Shown: positions 5,831 through 13,712, counted from the stretch's first letter. The stretch: DNA of 14,117 bases from an uncultured Clostridia bacterium (GCA_934278925.1 CAKQWJ010000035.1:1-14117); one strand, 5' to 3'. The notes: generated from the sequence alone by a model not told the origin. Numbers and translations: made by a program.

Positions 5831-6682
5831 ATGATGATGAATATAACGGAACGGCGGCCGGCGGACCGGGTGCGAATTGCCCGGATGGAATCCCGGCCGA
5901 CCACGAAAGAATATATAGAAGCGATGATTGAGGATTTCCTTCCTTTGGGCGGAGATCGGACCTACTCGGAGGATGAGGCGATTATCGGGGGCATCGGAAG
6001 CTTTCACGGAATCCCGGTAACGGTAATCGGCCACCAGAAGGGTCGTTCTCTGGAAGAAAACCTGAAAAGAAGATTCGGCATGCCCAACCCGGACGGGTAC
6101 CGGAAGGCCCTTCGCCTGATGAAGCAGGCGGAGAAATTCCATCGGCCGATTATCACCTTTGTGGATACCCCGGGAGCATATCCGGGAAAGGAAGCAGAGG
6201 AACGGGGTCAGGGCAGTGCCATTGCGGAATGTCTGAAGACCTTGTCTCGGGTGTCTGTGCCGGTAATATCTGTTTTTATCGGCGAAGGCGGAAGCGGTGG
6301 CGCACTGGCCATCGGCATCTGCGATCGGATGATCATGCTGGAGAACGCCATCTATTCCATCCTGTCGCCGGAGGGTTTTGCCAGTATCCTGTGGAAGGAC
6401 GGAACCCGGTGGGAGGAGGCCAGCGAAGTGATGCGGCTCACCGCACCGGATTTGAAGAAGATGAACGTGTGCGATGTCATCGTGCCGGAACCGGGAGAGG
6501 GTGCCCACGAGCAGCGGCCATTCGTTTTCTCAGAAGTGGAGAAGGAAGTGGCGCAGGCCTTGACGGAACTTCAGCGGATTCGTCGGAAGGATATTGCGGA
6601 ACTTCGGTATCGGAGACTCCGGAACGTGGGGCGGGAGCTCCTTCGAGAGAACCCGTGGAATTCAGGAGAAGAACAGGAGTAA
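5831..6682 (+). CDS. accA: Acetyl-CoA carboxylase carboxyltransferase subunit alpha
   Basis: About 283 residues. This is the alpha subunit that completes the carboxyltransferase with AccD. Hallmarks are GHQKGR (67-72), FGMPNPDGYRKALRLM, FVDTPGAYPG, AEERGQ, and the oxyanion-forming loop GEGGSGGALAIG (about 151-162), then SPEGFASILWKD. It is shorter at the N-terminus than the E. coli protein (about 319). The start is uncertain: a GTG at 5813 touches the accD stop, but AAGGAG at 5820-5825 points to ATG 5831 or 5834, so I use 5831. The stop lies 2 nt before the fabH ATG. The catalytic parts are complete. Confidence 0.95.
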   Translation: MMMNITERRPADRVRIARMESRPTTKEYIEAMIEDFLPLGGDRTYSEDEAIIGGIGSFHGIPVTVIGHQKGRSLEENLKRRFGMPNPDGYRKALRLMKQAEKFHRPIITFVDTPGAYPGKEAEERGQGSAIAECLKTLSRVSVPVISVFIGEGGSGGALAIGICDRMIMLENAIYSILSPEGFASILWKDGTRWEEASEVMRLTAPDLKKMNVCDVIVPEPGEGAHEQRPFVFSEVEKEVAQALTELQRIRRKDIAELRYRRLRNVGRELLRENPWNSGEEQE

Positions 6683-6684
6683 TT

Positions 6685-7614
6685 ATGGCAGGAATGAAAA
6701 TCCTCGGATGGGGCAGTGCCCACGGAGACCGATGCGTTTCCAACGAGGACATGAAACAGTATGTGGATACCAGCGATGAGTGGATTCGAAGCAAGACGGG
6801 AATCGGCCAGCGGTATTTCGCAGAGAATAAAAGCAATTTGGATATGGCGGCAGAGGCCGGAGCGAAAGCAGTGGCCCATCTGACACCGGAAGAGAAGTCG
6901 GAAATCGACGGCCTGATTGTGGCTACTTTTACGCCGGATATGGCGACGCCGTCCATGGCGGCGGAAGTGGCGGGACGGCTGGGTATTTCCGGAAAGGTGA
7001 TGACCTTGGATGTGAACAGCGCCTGCTCCGGATTCGTGTACGGACTGGTGTTGGCCAACGCACTGATGGGCAGCGGATTCCGGCGGATTCTGCTGATCGG
7101 AAGCGAGAAAATCAGCCCCATGATGGACATGGAGGACCGGAGAACCTGCGTGCTCTTCGGCGATGCGGCGGGGGCCGTGGTGCTGGAGGCGGATCCGGAC
7201 GGGGAGTTCGAGCATCTGGAGGGAACGGAGCCCAACCACGATATCCTGTGGTGCGACCGGTTCGATCCAAACATTCAGATGGCGGGACAGGAAGTGTACC
7301 GTTTTGCGGTGTCGGCGGTGCCGGAGTGCGGAGAAGAGCTTCTGCGCCGGGCGGGCAGAACCGCGGCGGATGTGGATCGATATATCTTCCATCAGGCCAA
7401 CATGCGGATCATCCGAAGTGCCATTCGGAAGATGGGTGTTTCGGAGGAGAAGTGCTTCCTGAACGTGGAGCAGTACGGAAATACCTCCGCGGCCAGCGTG
7501 GCGGTGGCATTGGCGGAATGTCTGGAAAGAAAAGAAATCAAGCGGGGAGACCGAATGATGGCAGTGGGCTTTGGGGCCGGACTGACCTACGGCGGGGTCC
7601 TCATGACGATATAG
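6685..7614 (+). CDS. fabH: Beta-ketoacyl-ACP synthase III
   Basis: A 309-residue condensing enzyme that starts fatty-acid synthesis by joining an acyl-CoA primer to malonyl-ACP. The thiolase-fold catalytic triad is complete: C114 in NSACSGF, H236 in FHQAN, and N266 in YGNTSAA. The N-terminal DEWIRSKTGI segment (31-40) is also typical. Length matches the family (about 310-330). The reading frame is open far upstream, but AGGAG (6675-6679), 5 nt before ATG 6685, and the overlap with accA rule out an earlier start. Whether the primer is acetyl-CoA or branched-chain acyl-CoA cannot be told from sequence alone. It sits directly after the carboxylase genes and before the enoyl reductase. Confidence 0.97.
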   Translation: MAGMKILGWGSAHGDRCVSNEDMKQYVDTSDEWIRSKTGIGQRYFAENKSNLDMAAEAGAKAVAHLTPEEKSEIDGLIVATFTPDMATPSMAAEVAGRLGISGKVMTLDVNSACSGFVYGLVLANALMGSGFRRILLIGSEKISPMMDMEDRRTCVLFGDAAGAVVLEADPDGEFEHLEGTEPNHDILWCDRFDPNIQMAGQEVYRFAVSAVPECGEELLRRAGRTAADVDRYIFHQANMRIIRSAIRKMGVSEEKCFLNVEQYGNTSAASVAVALAECLERKEIKRGDRMMAVGFGAGLTYGGVLMTI

Positions 7615-7630
7615 AGGGACAGGAGTGAAT

Positions 7631-8539
7631 ATGAAACTGAATCAGATTTTGGGAACGGAATTCCCGATTATGCAGGGCGGTATGGCTCAGGTGGCAACCG
7701 GTGCGTTCGCAGCGGCGGTATCCAATGCGGGTGCACTGGGAATCATCGGCACCGGTGCCATGAACGGCGAGATGATGCGGAAGGAAATCGAAACCGCGAA
7801 ATCCCTGACGGACAAGCCATTTGGCGTGAACCTCATGATGATGAATCCGGACGTGGAAGAGATGGCGCAGATCATTGCGGAAGAGAAACCGTCCGTTGTC
7901 ACCACCGGTGCGGGAAATCCGGGTAAATACGTAAAGATATGGAAGGAACAGGGCATCAAGGTGATTCCGGTGGTTTCTTCCGTATCCCTGGCAAAGAGAT
8001 TGGAGCGGGAAGGCGTGGATGCCATCATCGCCGAAGGAACGGAAAGCGGCGGCCATATCGGTGAGCTCACCACCATGGTGCTGCTGCCTCAGGTGGCGGA
8101 TGCGGTATCCGTACCGGTAATCGGTGCCGGCGGCATCGCTTCCGGAAGACAGATGAAGGCAGCGGAAATCCTGGGCGCTGTGGGCGTTCAGATTGGTACG
8201 GTGCTTCTGGGAAGCGAAGAGTGTCCGATTCATGCGAACTACAAAAACGCCCTGATTAAGGCGAAGGACCGCGCTACCGTGGTGACCGGCCGAAGCGTCG
8301 GGGTCCCGGTGCGGGTGCTGAAGAACGGCATGACTCGGGACTATTTGGAACTGGAGCAGAGCGGTGCCGAGAAGATGGAGCTGGAGAAGTTCACATTGGG
8401 TGCACTGCGGAGAGCGGTGCACGAGGGTGACGTGGACCGGGGATCGCTGATGGCGGGACAGGATGCTTCCTACATCAAGGAAATCCGTCCTCTGCGCGTG
8501 ATTCTGGAAGAGATGATGAAGGAATACGAGAGCCTGTAG
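7631..8539 (+). CDS. fabK: Enoyl-ACP reductase II (FMN-dependent)
   Basis: A 302-residue FMN-containing TIM-barrel enzyme that reduces trans-2-enoyl-ACP with NAD(P)H in the last step of each cycle. Motifs match Streptococcus pneumoniae FabK: FPIMQGGMA (11-19), GIIGTGAM, TDKPFGVNLM (60-69), VVTTGAGNP (89-97), catalytic-region H142 in ESGGHIGELTT, and the phosphate-binding GAGGIA (165-170) and GVQIGT (185-190). LTRDYELAE-like and HGDVDRGSLMAGQ segments near the C-terminus are also FabK features. A GTG at 7625 precedes it in frame but overlaps the AGGAG ribosome site (7621-7625), so ATG 7631 is the likely start. No fabI is present, so this is the best candidate for the main enoyl reductase. Confidence 0.93.
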   Translation: MKLNQILGTEFPIMQGGMAQVATGAFAAAVSNAGALGIIGTGAMNGEMMRKEIETAKSLTDKPFGVNLMMMNPDVEEMAQIIAEEKPSVVTTGAGNPGKYVKIWKEQGIKVIPVVSSVSLAKRLEREGVDAIIAEGTESGGHIGELTTMVLLPQVADAVSVPVIGAGGIASGRQMKAAEILGAVGVQIGTVLLGSEECPIHANYKNALIKAKDRATVVTGRSVGVPVRVLKNGMTRDYLELEQSGAEKMELEKFTLGALRRAVHEGDVDRGSLMAGQDASYIKEIRPLRVILEEMMKEYESL

Positions 8540-8571
8540 GGATTGCAGGTGGATAGAATCGAGGAATAGCT

Positions 8572-9597
8572 ATGTACAAAAAATGGCAGGTGCCGATTAT
8601 TCAGGGAGGCATGGGTGTTGGAATCTCCATGGGTTCCTTGGCGGGAGCCGTTGCCCGGGAAGGTGGCATGGGGGTCATCTCCACCGCAGTTATCGGTTTT
8701 CGGGAAGAAGACGCCTGGACCCATCCGGTGGAAGCGGGCGTTCGCGCCTTGAAAGAGGAAATTCGAAAAGCCCGGGAAATCTCGGAAGGGAAGGGTGCCA
8801 TCGCTATCAACGCCATGGTGGTCACCACGGAGTACAGAGAACTGGTGAACGCAGCCATCGAAGCCGGCGTGGATGCGATTATCTCCGGTGCGGGATTGCC
8901 CCTGGAGCTTCCGGAAATTGCGGGAGACCGAGATGTGATGCTGGCGCCGGTGGTGTCCAGCGGCCGGGCGGCACGCTTGATTGGCCGGGCCTGGAAGAGA
9001 CACGGACGTAAACCGGATTTTATCGTGGTGGAAGGTTCCGATGCCGGCGGTCACCTGGGATTTTCCAAAGACGATCTGCTGGCTCACGAGACCCAGTCGT
9101 TGGAAGATATCGTGAAGGACGTGGCAGCGCTGGATCCGGAAATTCCGGTGTTCGCCGCCGGCAGCGTCTTCGATGCCGATGATATTCGCCGAATGAGAGT
9201 GGCCGGAGCGGAGGGTGTGCAGATTGCCACCCGGTTCATCGCCACGGAAGAATGCGATGCTTCTCCGGAATTCAAAAAGGCGATTCTGAATGCCCGGGAA
9301 AAGGATCTCCGCATCATCCAGAGTCCGGTGGGACTTCCGGGAAGAGCGGTGGATTCCCCGCTGCTGCAGCGGGTGGACCGGGAAGGCCGCATCGCGCCAA
9401 AACGGTGCCGGAACTGCATTCAGAGCTGCGATCCGGGCAGCACCAAGTACTGCATCAGTCAGGCGCTGATTCAGGCATTCCATGGCAACTGGGAGGAAGG
9501 ACTCTTCTTCTCCGGTGCCAACGTGGGCCGAATCAACGAGATGACGACGGTAAAAGAACTAATGGATGAATTGAAGCAGGGCTTCCGTCCGGAATAG
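8572..9597 (+). CDS. FabX-like FMN/[4Fe-4S] acyl-ACP dehydrogenase/isomerase (nitronate monooxygenase / FabK family)
   Basis: A 341-residue FMN TIM-barrel protein, a distant paralogue of the preceding fabK. Seen: PIIQGGMGVGIS (8-19), GAGLP (106-110), H161 in DAGGHLGF, GVQIATRF (215-222), EECDA, SPVGLPGRA (251-259). A C-terminal extension has four cysteines, C279-x2-C282-x3-C286-x7-C294, then EEGLFFSGANVGRI. FabK lacks this extension. From memory, H. pylori FabX, which dehydrogenates and isomerises decanoyl-ACP to start unsaturated chains and holds FMN plus a [4Fe-4S] cluster, shares the same blocks, including SPVGYPARA and EEGLYFTGAN. With no fabA or fabM nearby, a role in unsaturated fatty acids is my leading inference. 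Automatic annotation would say nitronate monooxygenase. GAGGA (8561-8565) supports the start. Confidence 0.85.
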   Translation: MYKKWQVPIIQGGMGVGISMGSLAGAVAREGGMGVISTAVIGFREEDAWTHPVEAGVRALKEEIRKAREISEGKGAIAINAMVVTTEYRELVNAAIEAGVDAIISGAGLPLELPEIAGDRDVMLAPVVSSGRAARLIGRAWKRHGRKPDFIVVEGSDAGGHLGFSKDDLLAHETQSLEDIVKDVAALDPEIPVFAAGSVFDADDIRRMRVAGAEGVQIATRFIATEECDASPEFKKAILNAREKDLRIIQSPVGLPGRAVDSPLLQRVDREGRIAPKRCRNCIQSCDPGSTKYCISQALIQAFHGNWEEGLFFSGANVGRINEMTTVKELMDELKQGFRPE

Positions 9598-9624
9598 AGG
9601 CGGATCCCTGCAAAGGAGTAAAGC

Positions 9625-10563
9625 ATGAAAACAGCAGTTTTGTTCGCCGGTCAGGGAAGCCAGACCGTGGGAATGGGAAAAGACCTTTATGACAATTACG
9701 AAGAGTTTCGCCGGGTGTTCGACCTGCTGACTCCGGAGGAGCAGCAGATTGCGTGGAACGGACCGGAGGAGAAGCTCAGCGACACGGCCTACACCCAGCC
9801 AATCCTGTTGGCATTCGGCATGGGCGTGTACGAGATTCTTCGCAAGGACGGCTGGACACCGGATCTGGGCGCCGGACTGAGCCTGGGAGAATACACCGCG
9901 CTGACGGCGGCACAGGTGCTGACCCCGAAGGATGGGGTGGAGCTGGTTCGTTTTCGGGCCGAAGAGATGAAGAAAGCCGCTGCCGGTATCGAGCCGGAAA
10001 TGGTGGCCATCATGGGACTGGATGTGGATCAGGTAAAAGAATGCTGTCTCCGGGCCGGGGAATCCGAAGGGGCTTCCGGCGTGGCGGAGATTACCAACCT
10101 GAACTGCCCGGGCCAGATTATCGTTTCCGGTGAAGCCGGAGCGGTGCAGCGGGCGGCGGAGCTGGCGCAGGAAATGGGCGCTCGCCGCTGCATGAAGCTG
10201 AACGTAAGCGGTCCTTTCCACACTTCGTATATGAAGCCGGCGGGGGACGCTCTCCGGGAGCGATTCGGACACGTGGACTGGAGCGAACCTGATTTTACCC
10301 TGATGTACAACTATATCGGGGACGAAAAATCGGAAGGGGACGCAATCCCGGAGCTTTTGGTGAACCAGGTGTCCAACGGCGTGAAGATGGAAGCCATCAT
10401 TCGAAATATGCTGGCGGCCGGCGTGGAGCGAATCATTGAGATTGGGCCGGGCAGCACCCTGGCGGGATTTGTCCGGAAAATTGACCGGAAGGCGGAGTGC
10501 ATCAGCATCAGCTCTTGCGAAGATGTGGAGAAGGTGCGGGCGCTGCTGAAGGAAGAGGCGTAG
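9625..10563 (+). CDS. fabD: Malonyl-CoA:ACP transacylase
   Basis: A 312-residue acyltransferase that moves malonyl from CoA to the phosphopantetheine of ACP. The opening LFAGQGSQTVGMGKDLY is typical. The nucleophile is S86 in GLSLGEY, R111 lies in VRFRAEEM and binds the malonyl carboxylate, and catalytic H199 is in GPFHTSYM. The nucleophile elbow reads GLSLG where E. coli has GHSLG; the residue before the serine is Leu. I believe this is not rare in clostridial FabD. AAAGGAG (9612-9618), 6 nt before the ATG, sets the start. Length is normal (about 310). It is placed between the two flavoenzymes and fabG in the operon. Confidence 0.96.
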   Translation: MKTAVLFAGQGSQTVGMGKDLYDNYEEFRRVFDLLTPEEQQIAWNGPEEKLSDTAYTQPILLAFGMGVYEILRKDGWTPDLGAGLSLGEYTALTAAQVLTPKDGVELVRFRAEEMKKAAAGIEPEMVAIMGLDVDQVKECCLRAGESEGASGVAEITNLNCPGQIIVSGEAGAVQRAAELAQEMGARRCMKLNVSGPFHTSYMKPAGDALRERFGHVDWSEPDFTLMYNYIGDEKSEGDAIPELLVNQVSNGVKMEAIIRNMLAAGVERIIEIGPGSTLAGFVRKIDRKAECISISSCEDVEKVRALLKEEA

Positions 10564-10596
10564 TGAAGCGGCGGAAGTGCCGGTAAAGGAGAGATT

Positions 10597-11331
10597 ATGA
10601 AGCAGACAGCGATAGTCACCGGAGGCAGCCGGGGCATTGGAAGAGCCGTGGCGATGCGCCTGGCGAAGGACGGAATGAACCTGGTGATCAACTACCGGGG
10701 AAACAGCGCAGCGGCGGAAGAGACAGAGCGGCTTTGCCGAGAGCTGGGAGCGGAGGTGCTCCTGGTGCAGGGCGATGTGTCTCGCGCGGAAGATTGTGAG
10801 AAGCTGGCAGCGCAGGCCAAAGAAACGTTCGGCCGGGTGGATGTGCTGGTGAACAATGCGGGAATCACCCGAGACGGGCTGCTGGCGCGGATGACGGAAG
10901 AGGATTTTCGGGCAGTGCTGGATGTGAATCTGGTGGGTCCGTGGAATATGATGAAGGCCGTGAACCGCATCATGATGAAGCAGCGGTACGGCCGAATCGT
11001 GAACCTGTCCTCCGTAACGGGGCTGATGGGCAATATGGGACAGACTAATTACGCAGCGGCCAAAGCCGGAATCGTGGGCATGACGAAGTCCTACGCGCGG
11101 GAAGTGGCCAGCCGGGGAATCACGGTGAACGCCGTGGCGCCGGGTTTTATCGATACGGATATGACGGAGGCGATGCCGGAAGGCGCGAAGGATAAAATCA
11201 TCACCGGAATTCCGATGGGACGCACCGGGAAGCCGGAGGACGTGGCGGAAGCGGTGGCTTTCCTGGCGAGCGAACAGGCCGGATACATCACGGGCGAGGT
11301 CCTGCGTGTAGACGGCGGAATGGCGATGTAG
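10597..11331 (+). CDS. fabG: 3-oxoacyl-ACP reductase
   Basis: A 244-residue short-chain dehydrogenase that reduces 3-oxoacyl-ACP to 3-hydroxyacyl-ACP with NADPH. The cofactor motif TGGSRGIG lies at residues 8-15, NNAG at 86-89, and the catalytic tetrad N111, S139, Y152, K156 (YAAAK) is complete. The C-terminal GYITGEVLRVDGGMAM is the normal FabG ending, and R34 after INY suits NADPH. AAAGGAG (10585-10591) is 5 nt before the ATG. The length is that of housekeeping FabG, and the position between fabD and fabF is the standard order in Firmicutes. Confidence 0.97.
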   Translation: MKQTAIVTGGSRGIGRAVAMRLAKDGMNLVINYRGNSAAAEETERLCRELGAEVLLVQGDVSRAEDCEKLAAQAKETFGRVDVLVNNAGITRDGLLARMTEEDFRAVLDVNLVGPWNMMKAVNRIMMKQRYGRIVNLSSVTGLMGNMGQTNYAAAKAGIVGMTKSYAREVASRGITVNAVAPGFIDTDMTEAMPEGAKDKIITGIPMGRTGKPEDVAEAVAFLASEQAGYITGEVLRVDGGMAM

Positions 11332-11355
11332 AGGCAGAGAGAAGGAGAGAACAGG

Positions 11356-12588
11356 ATGAAAAGAAGAGTTGTGATTACCGGAATGGGTGCCATCACACCG
11401 GTGGGACTTTCCGCAAAGGAGACCTGGACGAACGTTCGGAACGGCGTGGTGGGCATCGCCCCGATTGAGACGCTGGACACCGAAGAGCGACAGGTAAAAG
11501 TAGCCGGCGAGGTCAAGGGCTTCGATCCGACGGAAATCATGGACAAAATGGAAGCCAGACGGAGTGCTCGTTTCACCCAGTTCGCCATCAAGGCGGCGCT
11601 GGAGGCTTTTGAGCAGAGCGGTCTGGATATGGCTCAGGAGGATGCCCTTCGTTTCGGCGTGAATATCGGAAGCGGAATCGGTTCCCTGCAGACCATCGAG
11701 GAAGAATACCGGAAAGGTCAGAAGCGGGGCTTCGACCGAATCTCTCCGCTGTTCGTACCGATGGCCATCGTGAACATGGCGGCGGGTTCCGTTGCCATCC
11801 GTTTGGGATTCAAGGGAAGCTGCACCTGCTGCGTGACGGCTTGCGCATCGGGCACCAACTCCATCGGAGAGGCCTTCCATGCCATCCGGGACGGATACTT
11901 TGACGTCATGGCAGCCGGCGGTTCGGAAGCCTGCATCAGCGACCTGGGTCTGGGCGGTTTTACCTCCATGAAGGCACTGACCACGGCGGAGGATCCGCTG
12001 CGGGCGTCCATTCCTTTTGACCGGGAGAGAGGCGGCTTCGTCCTGGGCGAAGGTGCCGGTGTGCTGATCCTGGAGGAGTACGAGCATGCGGTGGCAAGAG
12101 GTGCGGAAATCCTGGGAGAAATCGTGGGATACGGCGCTACTTGTGATGCCCACCACATGACGGCACCGCTGGAAGACGGAAGCGGTGCGGCTGCCTGCAT
12201 GACGATGGCGATGGAAGACGGAAATGTGCGCCCGGAGGAAGTGGGATACATCAACGCCCACGGAACGGGAACGCCGCTGAACGACCGGTGCGAAACCGCT
12301 GCGGTAAAGCTGGCCTTTGGGGATTCCGCATCCAACGTGGTGATGTCCTCCACCAAGTCCATGACCGGTCATCTGCTGGGCGGCAGCGGCGGTGTGGAAG
12401 CGGTGATTACCGCCAGCATGCTGCGGGATCAGTTTGCACCGCCAACGGCAGGGTATCAGGTGCCGGATGAAAACTGCGATCTGGACATCTGTCCGAACGA
12501 GGGCAAGACGGTGGAAACGCAGTACGCACTGTCCAATTCGCTGGGCTTCGGCGGACACAACGCCACCCTGCTGTTCCGGAGAGTGTAA
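11356..12588 (+). CDS. fabF: Beta-ketoacyl-ACP synthase II
   Basis: A 410-residue elongation condensing enzyme that joins acyl-ACP and malonyl-ACP. It has the Cys-His-His triad of KAS I/II: C163 in TACASGTNSIG, H302 in NAHGTGTPLND, and H339 in MTGHLLGGSGG, with K334 just before. The ending LSNSLGFGGHNATLLF is the usual KAS II C-terminus with the gating GFGG loop. The region before the nucleophile is rich in cysteine (C156, C158, C159). AAGGAG (11342-11347) precedes the ATG by 8 nt. It is the only KAS I/II gene in the cluster, so it may extend both saturated and unsaturated chains, as suggested for other clostridia that lack FabB. Confidence 0.97.
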   Translation: MKRRVVITGMGAITPVGLSAKETWTNVRNGVVGIAPIETLDTEERQVKVAGEVKGFDPTEIMDKMEARRSARFTQFAIKAALEAFEQSGLDMAQEDALRFGVNIGSGIGSLQTIEEEYRKGQKRGFDRISPLFVPMAIVNMAAGSVAIRLGFKGSCTCCVTACASGTNSIGEAFHAIRDGYFDVMAAGGSEACISDLGLGGFTSMKALTTAEDPLRASIPFDRERGGFVLGEGAGVLILEEYEHAVARGAEILGEIVGYGATCDAHHMTAPLEDGSGAAACMTMAMEDGNVRPEEVGYINAHGTGTPLNDRCETAAVKLAFGDSASNVVMSSTKSMTGHLLGGSGGVEAVITASMLRDQFAPPTAGYQVPDENCDLDICPNEGKTVETQYALSNSLGFGGHNATLLFRRV

Positions 12589-12618
12589 TTATAGAATCAA
12601 AGGATAAATGGAGAAAAA

Positions 12619-13050
12619 ATGGAACTGAATTTTGAACAGATTAAAGAGATACTTCCTCATCGCAGCCCATTCCTGCTGATTGACCGGGTAACCGATCTGG
12701 TACCCGGCGAATCCGCGGAAGCGGTAAAATGCGTCAGCGGAAACGAGCCGTTTTTCCAGGGCCATTTCCCGGAAAAAGCGGTGATGCCGGGGGTGCTGAT
12801 TCTGGAAGCGCTGGCGCAGACCGGTGCGGTGGCGATTCTGTCCCTTCCGGAAAACGAAGGGAAGCTGGCCTTTTTCGGCGGTGTGAAGAACTGCCGTTTC
12901 CGGAGACAGGTAGTACCCGGAGACGTACTGACCCTTCGTTGCTGCCTGACCCGCATGAGAGGCAGCGTTGGTTTTGGGGAAGTGGAGGCCACGGTGGACG
13001 GCGAGACGGCCGTGACCGGTGAGATTTCTTTCGCTATCGGCGAGGCGTAA
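12619..13050 (+). CDS. fabZ: 3-hydroxyacyl-ACP dehydratase
   Basis: A 143-residue hot-dog-fold dehydratase that turns 3-hydroxyacyl-ACP into trans-2-enoyl-ACP. The N-terminal LPHRSPFLLIDRV (12-24) and the active-site block FFQGHFPEKAVMPGVLILEALAQ carry catalytic H49 and E63, as in FabZ. Residue 63 is Glu, as in FabZ, not the Asp of FabA, and the protein is shorter than FabA (about 170). A FabZ sequence does not itself predict isomerase activity, so the unsaturated branch probably needs another enzyme. GGAG (12610-12613) lies 5 nt before the ATG. It is the last enzyme gene of the operon. Confidence 0.97.
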   Translation: MELNFEQIKEILPHRSPFLLIDRVTDLVPGESAEAVKCVSGNEPFFQGHFPEKAVMPGVLILEALAQTGAVAILSLPENEGKLAFFGGVKNCRFRRQVVPGDVLTLRCCLTRMRGSVGFGEVEATVDGETAVTGEISFAIGEA

Positions 13051-13060
13051 GCTATACTGA

Positions 13061-13088
13061 ATCCGTTTTTTCTGATATAATCACGGAT
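13061..13088 (+). promoter_or_regulatory. Possible internal promoter and dyad in front of marR
   Basis: TGA-TATAAT (13073-13081) is a perfect extended -10 box; no -35 box is seen. Start would be near 13088, only about 14 nt before the marR ATG. The box is enclosed by an exact inverted repeat, ATCCGT (13061-13066) and ACGGAT (13083-13088), with centres 22 nt apart, about two helical turns. Self-regulation by the MarR protein is possible. Confidence 0.4.
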
Positions 13089-13101
13089 GAGGTGAAACAA
13101 A

Positions 13102-13584
13102 ATGCTGGAACGAAATTTTCAAAGGGTCTATAACCGATTCAAATTATCATTATACGCCCGGGTCTTTAAAGAGGACCGGGACGGGGGAAAGGATTCCCTC
13201 ACCACGCAGGAAGTGATTTCCATGGAAATCATCAACTGCATGAACGAACCGACGGTGAACGAATTCGCCGCCATGGCCACCTTGTCCGCGCCCAATGCGG
13301 CGTACCGGGTGAACCAGCTGGTGAAAAAAGGCTATATCGAGAAGGTTCAGAGCGACACGGATAAGCGGGAGTTCCATCTCCGAATCACGCCGAAATACGA
13401 AGAGGATTACGGAGATATCTTCAACTACATCAACATGGTCTGCCAGCGGATCCGGAAGCGCTTCCCGGAGGAGGACGTGGAAAAGCTGGACGAAATGCTG
13501 GGCATTATCGTGTCGGAGCTGATGAAGGAAACCGATGTGCTCCGCCTGGTTGCCGGACGAGGCACCGGCCGGGGAAGCGAATAG
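13102..13584 (+). CDS. MarR-family transcriptional regulator, probable fatty-acid synthesis regulator
   Basis: A 160-residue winged-helix protein. After an N-terminal dimerisation helix (1-23) come the helix-turn-helix (about residues 49-78, recognition helix SAPNAAYRVNQLVKKGYIE) and the wing VQSDTDKREFHLRIT (82-96) with the MarR D-K-R signature (D87-R89). A long C-terminal dimer helix follows. It plays the same genomic role as FabT of streptococci, a MarR repressor that senses acyl-ACP, but here the gene is last rather than near the front. Sequence similarity to FabT is limited, so no symbol is given; MarR proteins of this type sit beside fab genes in other clostridia. GAGGTGA (13088-13094) precedes the ATG by 7 nt. 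The gene is 51 nt after fabZ and probably co-transcribed with it, with a possible extra promoter. Confidence 0.9.
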   Translation: MLERNFQRVYNRFKLSLYARVFKEDRDGGKDSLTTQEVISMEIINCMNEPTVNEFAAMATLSAPNAAYRVNQLVKKGYIEKVQSDTDKREFHLRITPKYEEDYGDIFNYINMVCQRIRKRFPEEDVEKLDEMLGIIVSELMKETDVLRLVAGRGTGRGSE

Positions 13585-13589
13585 CATAA

Positions 13590-13628
13590 GAACTCGAGCA
13601 GCGTGAGAATTCGAGCAACATGAGAACT
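13590..13628. repeat. 17-nt tandem repeat after marR
   Basis: Unit 1 (13590-13606) is GAACTCGAGCAGCGTGA, unit 2 (13607-13623) is GAATTCGAGCAACATGA, and a third begins GAACT. It starts a few bases after the marR stop codon. Its look (short units containing ...CRTGA-GAA) recalls the 22-nt tandem repeat after the tautomerase gene. Confidence 0.6.
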
Positions 13629-13642
13629 GTACCGGTTCGGCC

Positions 13643-13658
13643 TCCGGATGAATCCGGA
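13643..13658. repeat. 16-nt palindrome TCCGGAT-GA-ATCCGGA
   Basis: Perfect 7-nt arms around GA, located between marR and the terminator. It is followed by a short direct repeat, CCCGGCG at about 13661 and 13675. No T run follows, so it is not an intrinsic terminator. Confidence 0.5.
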
Positions 13659-13712
13659 AACCCGGCGCAGGAAGCCCGGCGAAACCGCATTGACTCGGCA
13701 TGTGAGTTCAAG

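Noticed and set aside
4832..6508. A 558-residue antisense frame opposite accC, accD and accA.
   Set aside because: Same reasoning: it is a shadow of coding genes, with no ribosome site and no known motif.
6229..6684. An upstream extension of fabH by 152 codons.
   Set aside because: It overlaps accA in another frame, the peptide has no thiolase-fold features, and a clear AGGAG sits before ATG 6685.
9559..12558. A 999-residue antisense frame on the minus strand opposite fabD, fabG and fabF.
   Set aside because: It is opposite well-recognised genes with full catalytic motifs. The peptide is rich in His, Arg and Ser with no recognisable domain, which is typical of antisense to GC-rich codons.
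13643..13658. TCCGGAT-GA-ATCCGGA as a terminator of the operon.
   Set aside because: No T run follows, whereas the perfect hairpin at 13713-13741 has one.
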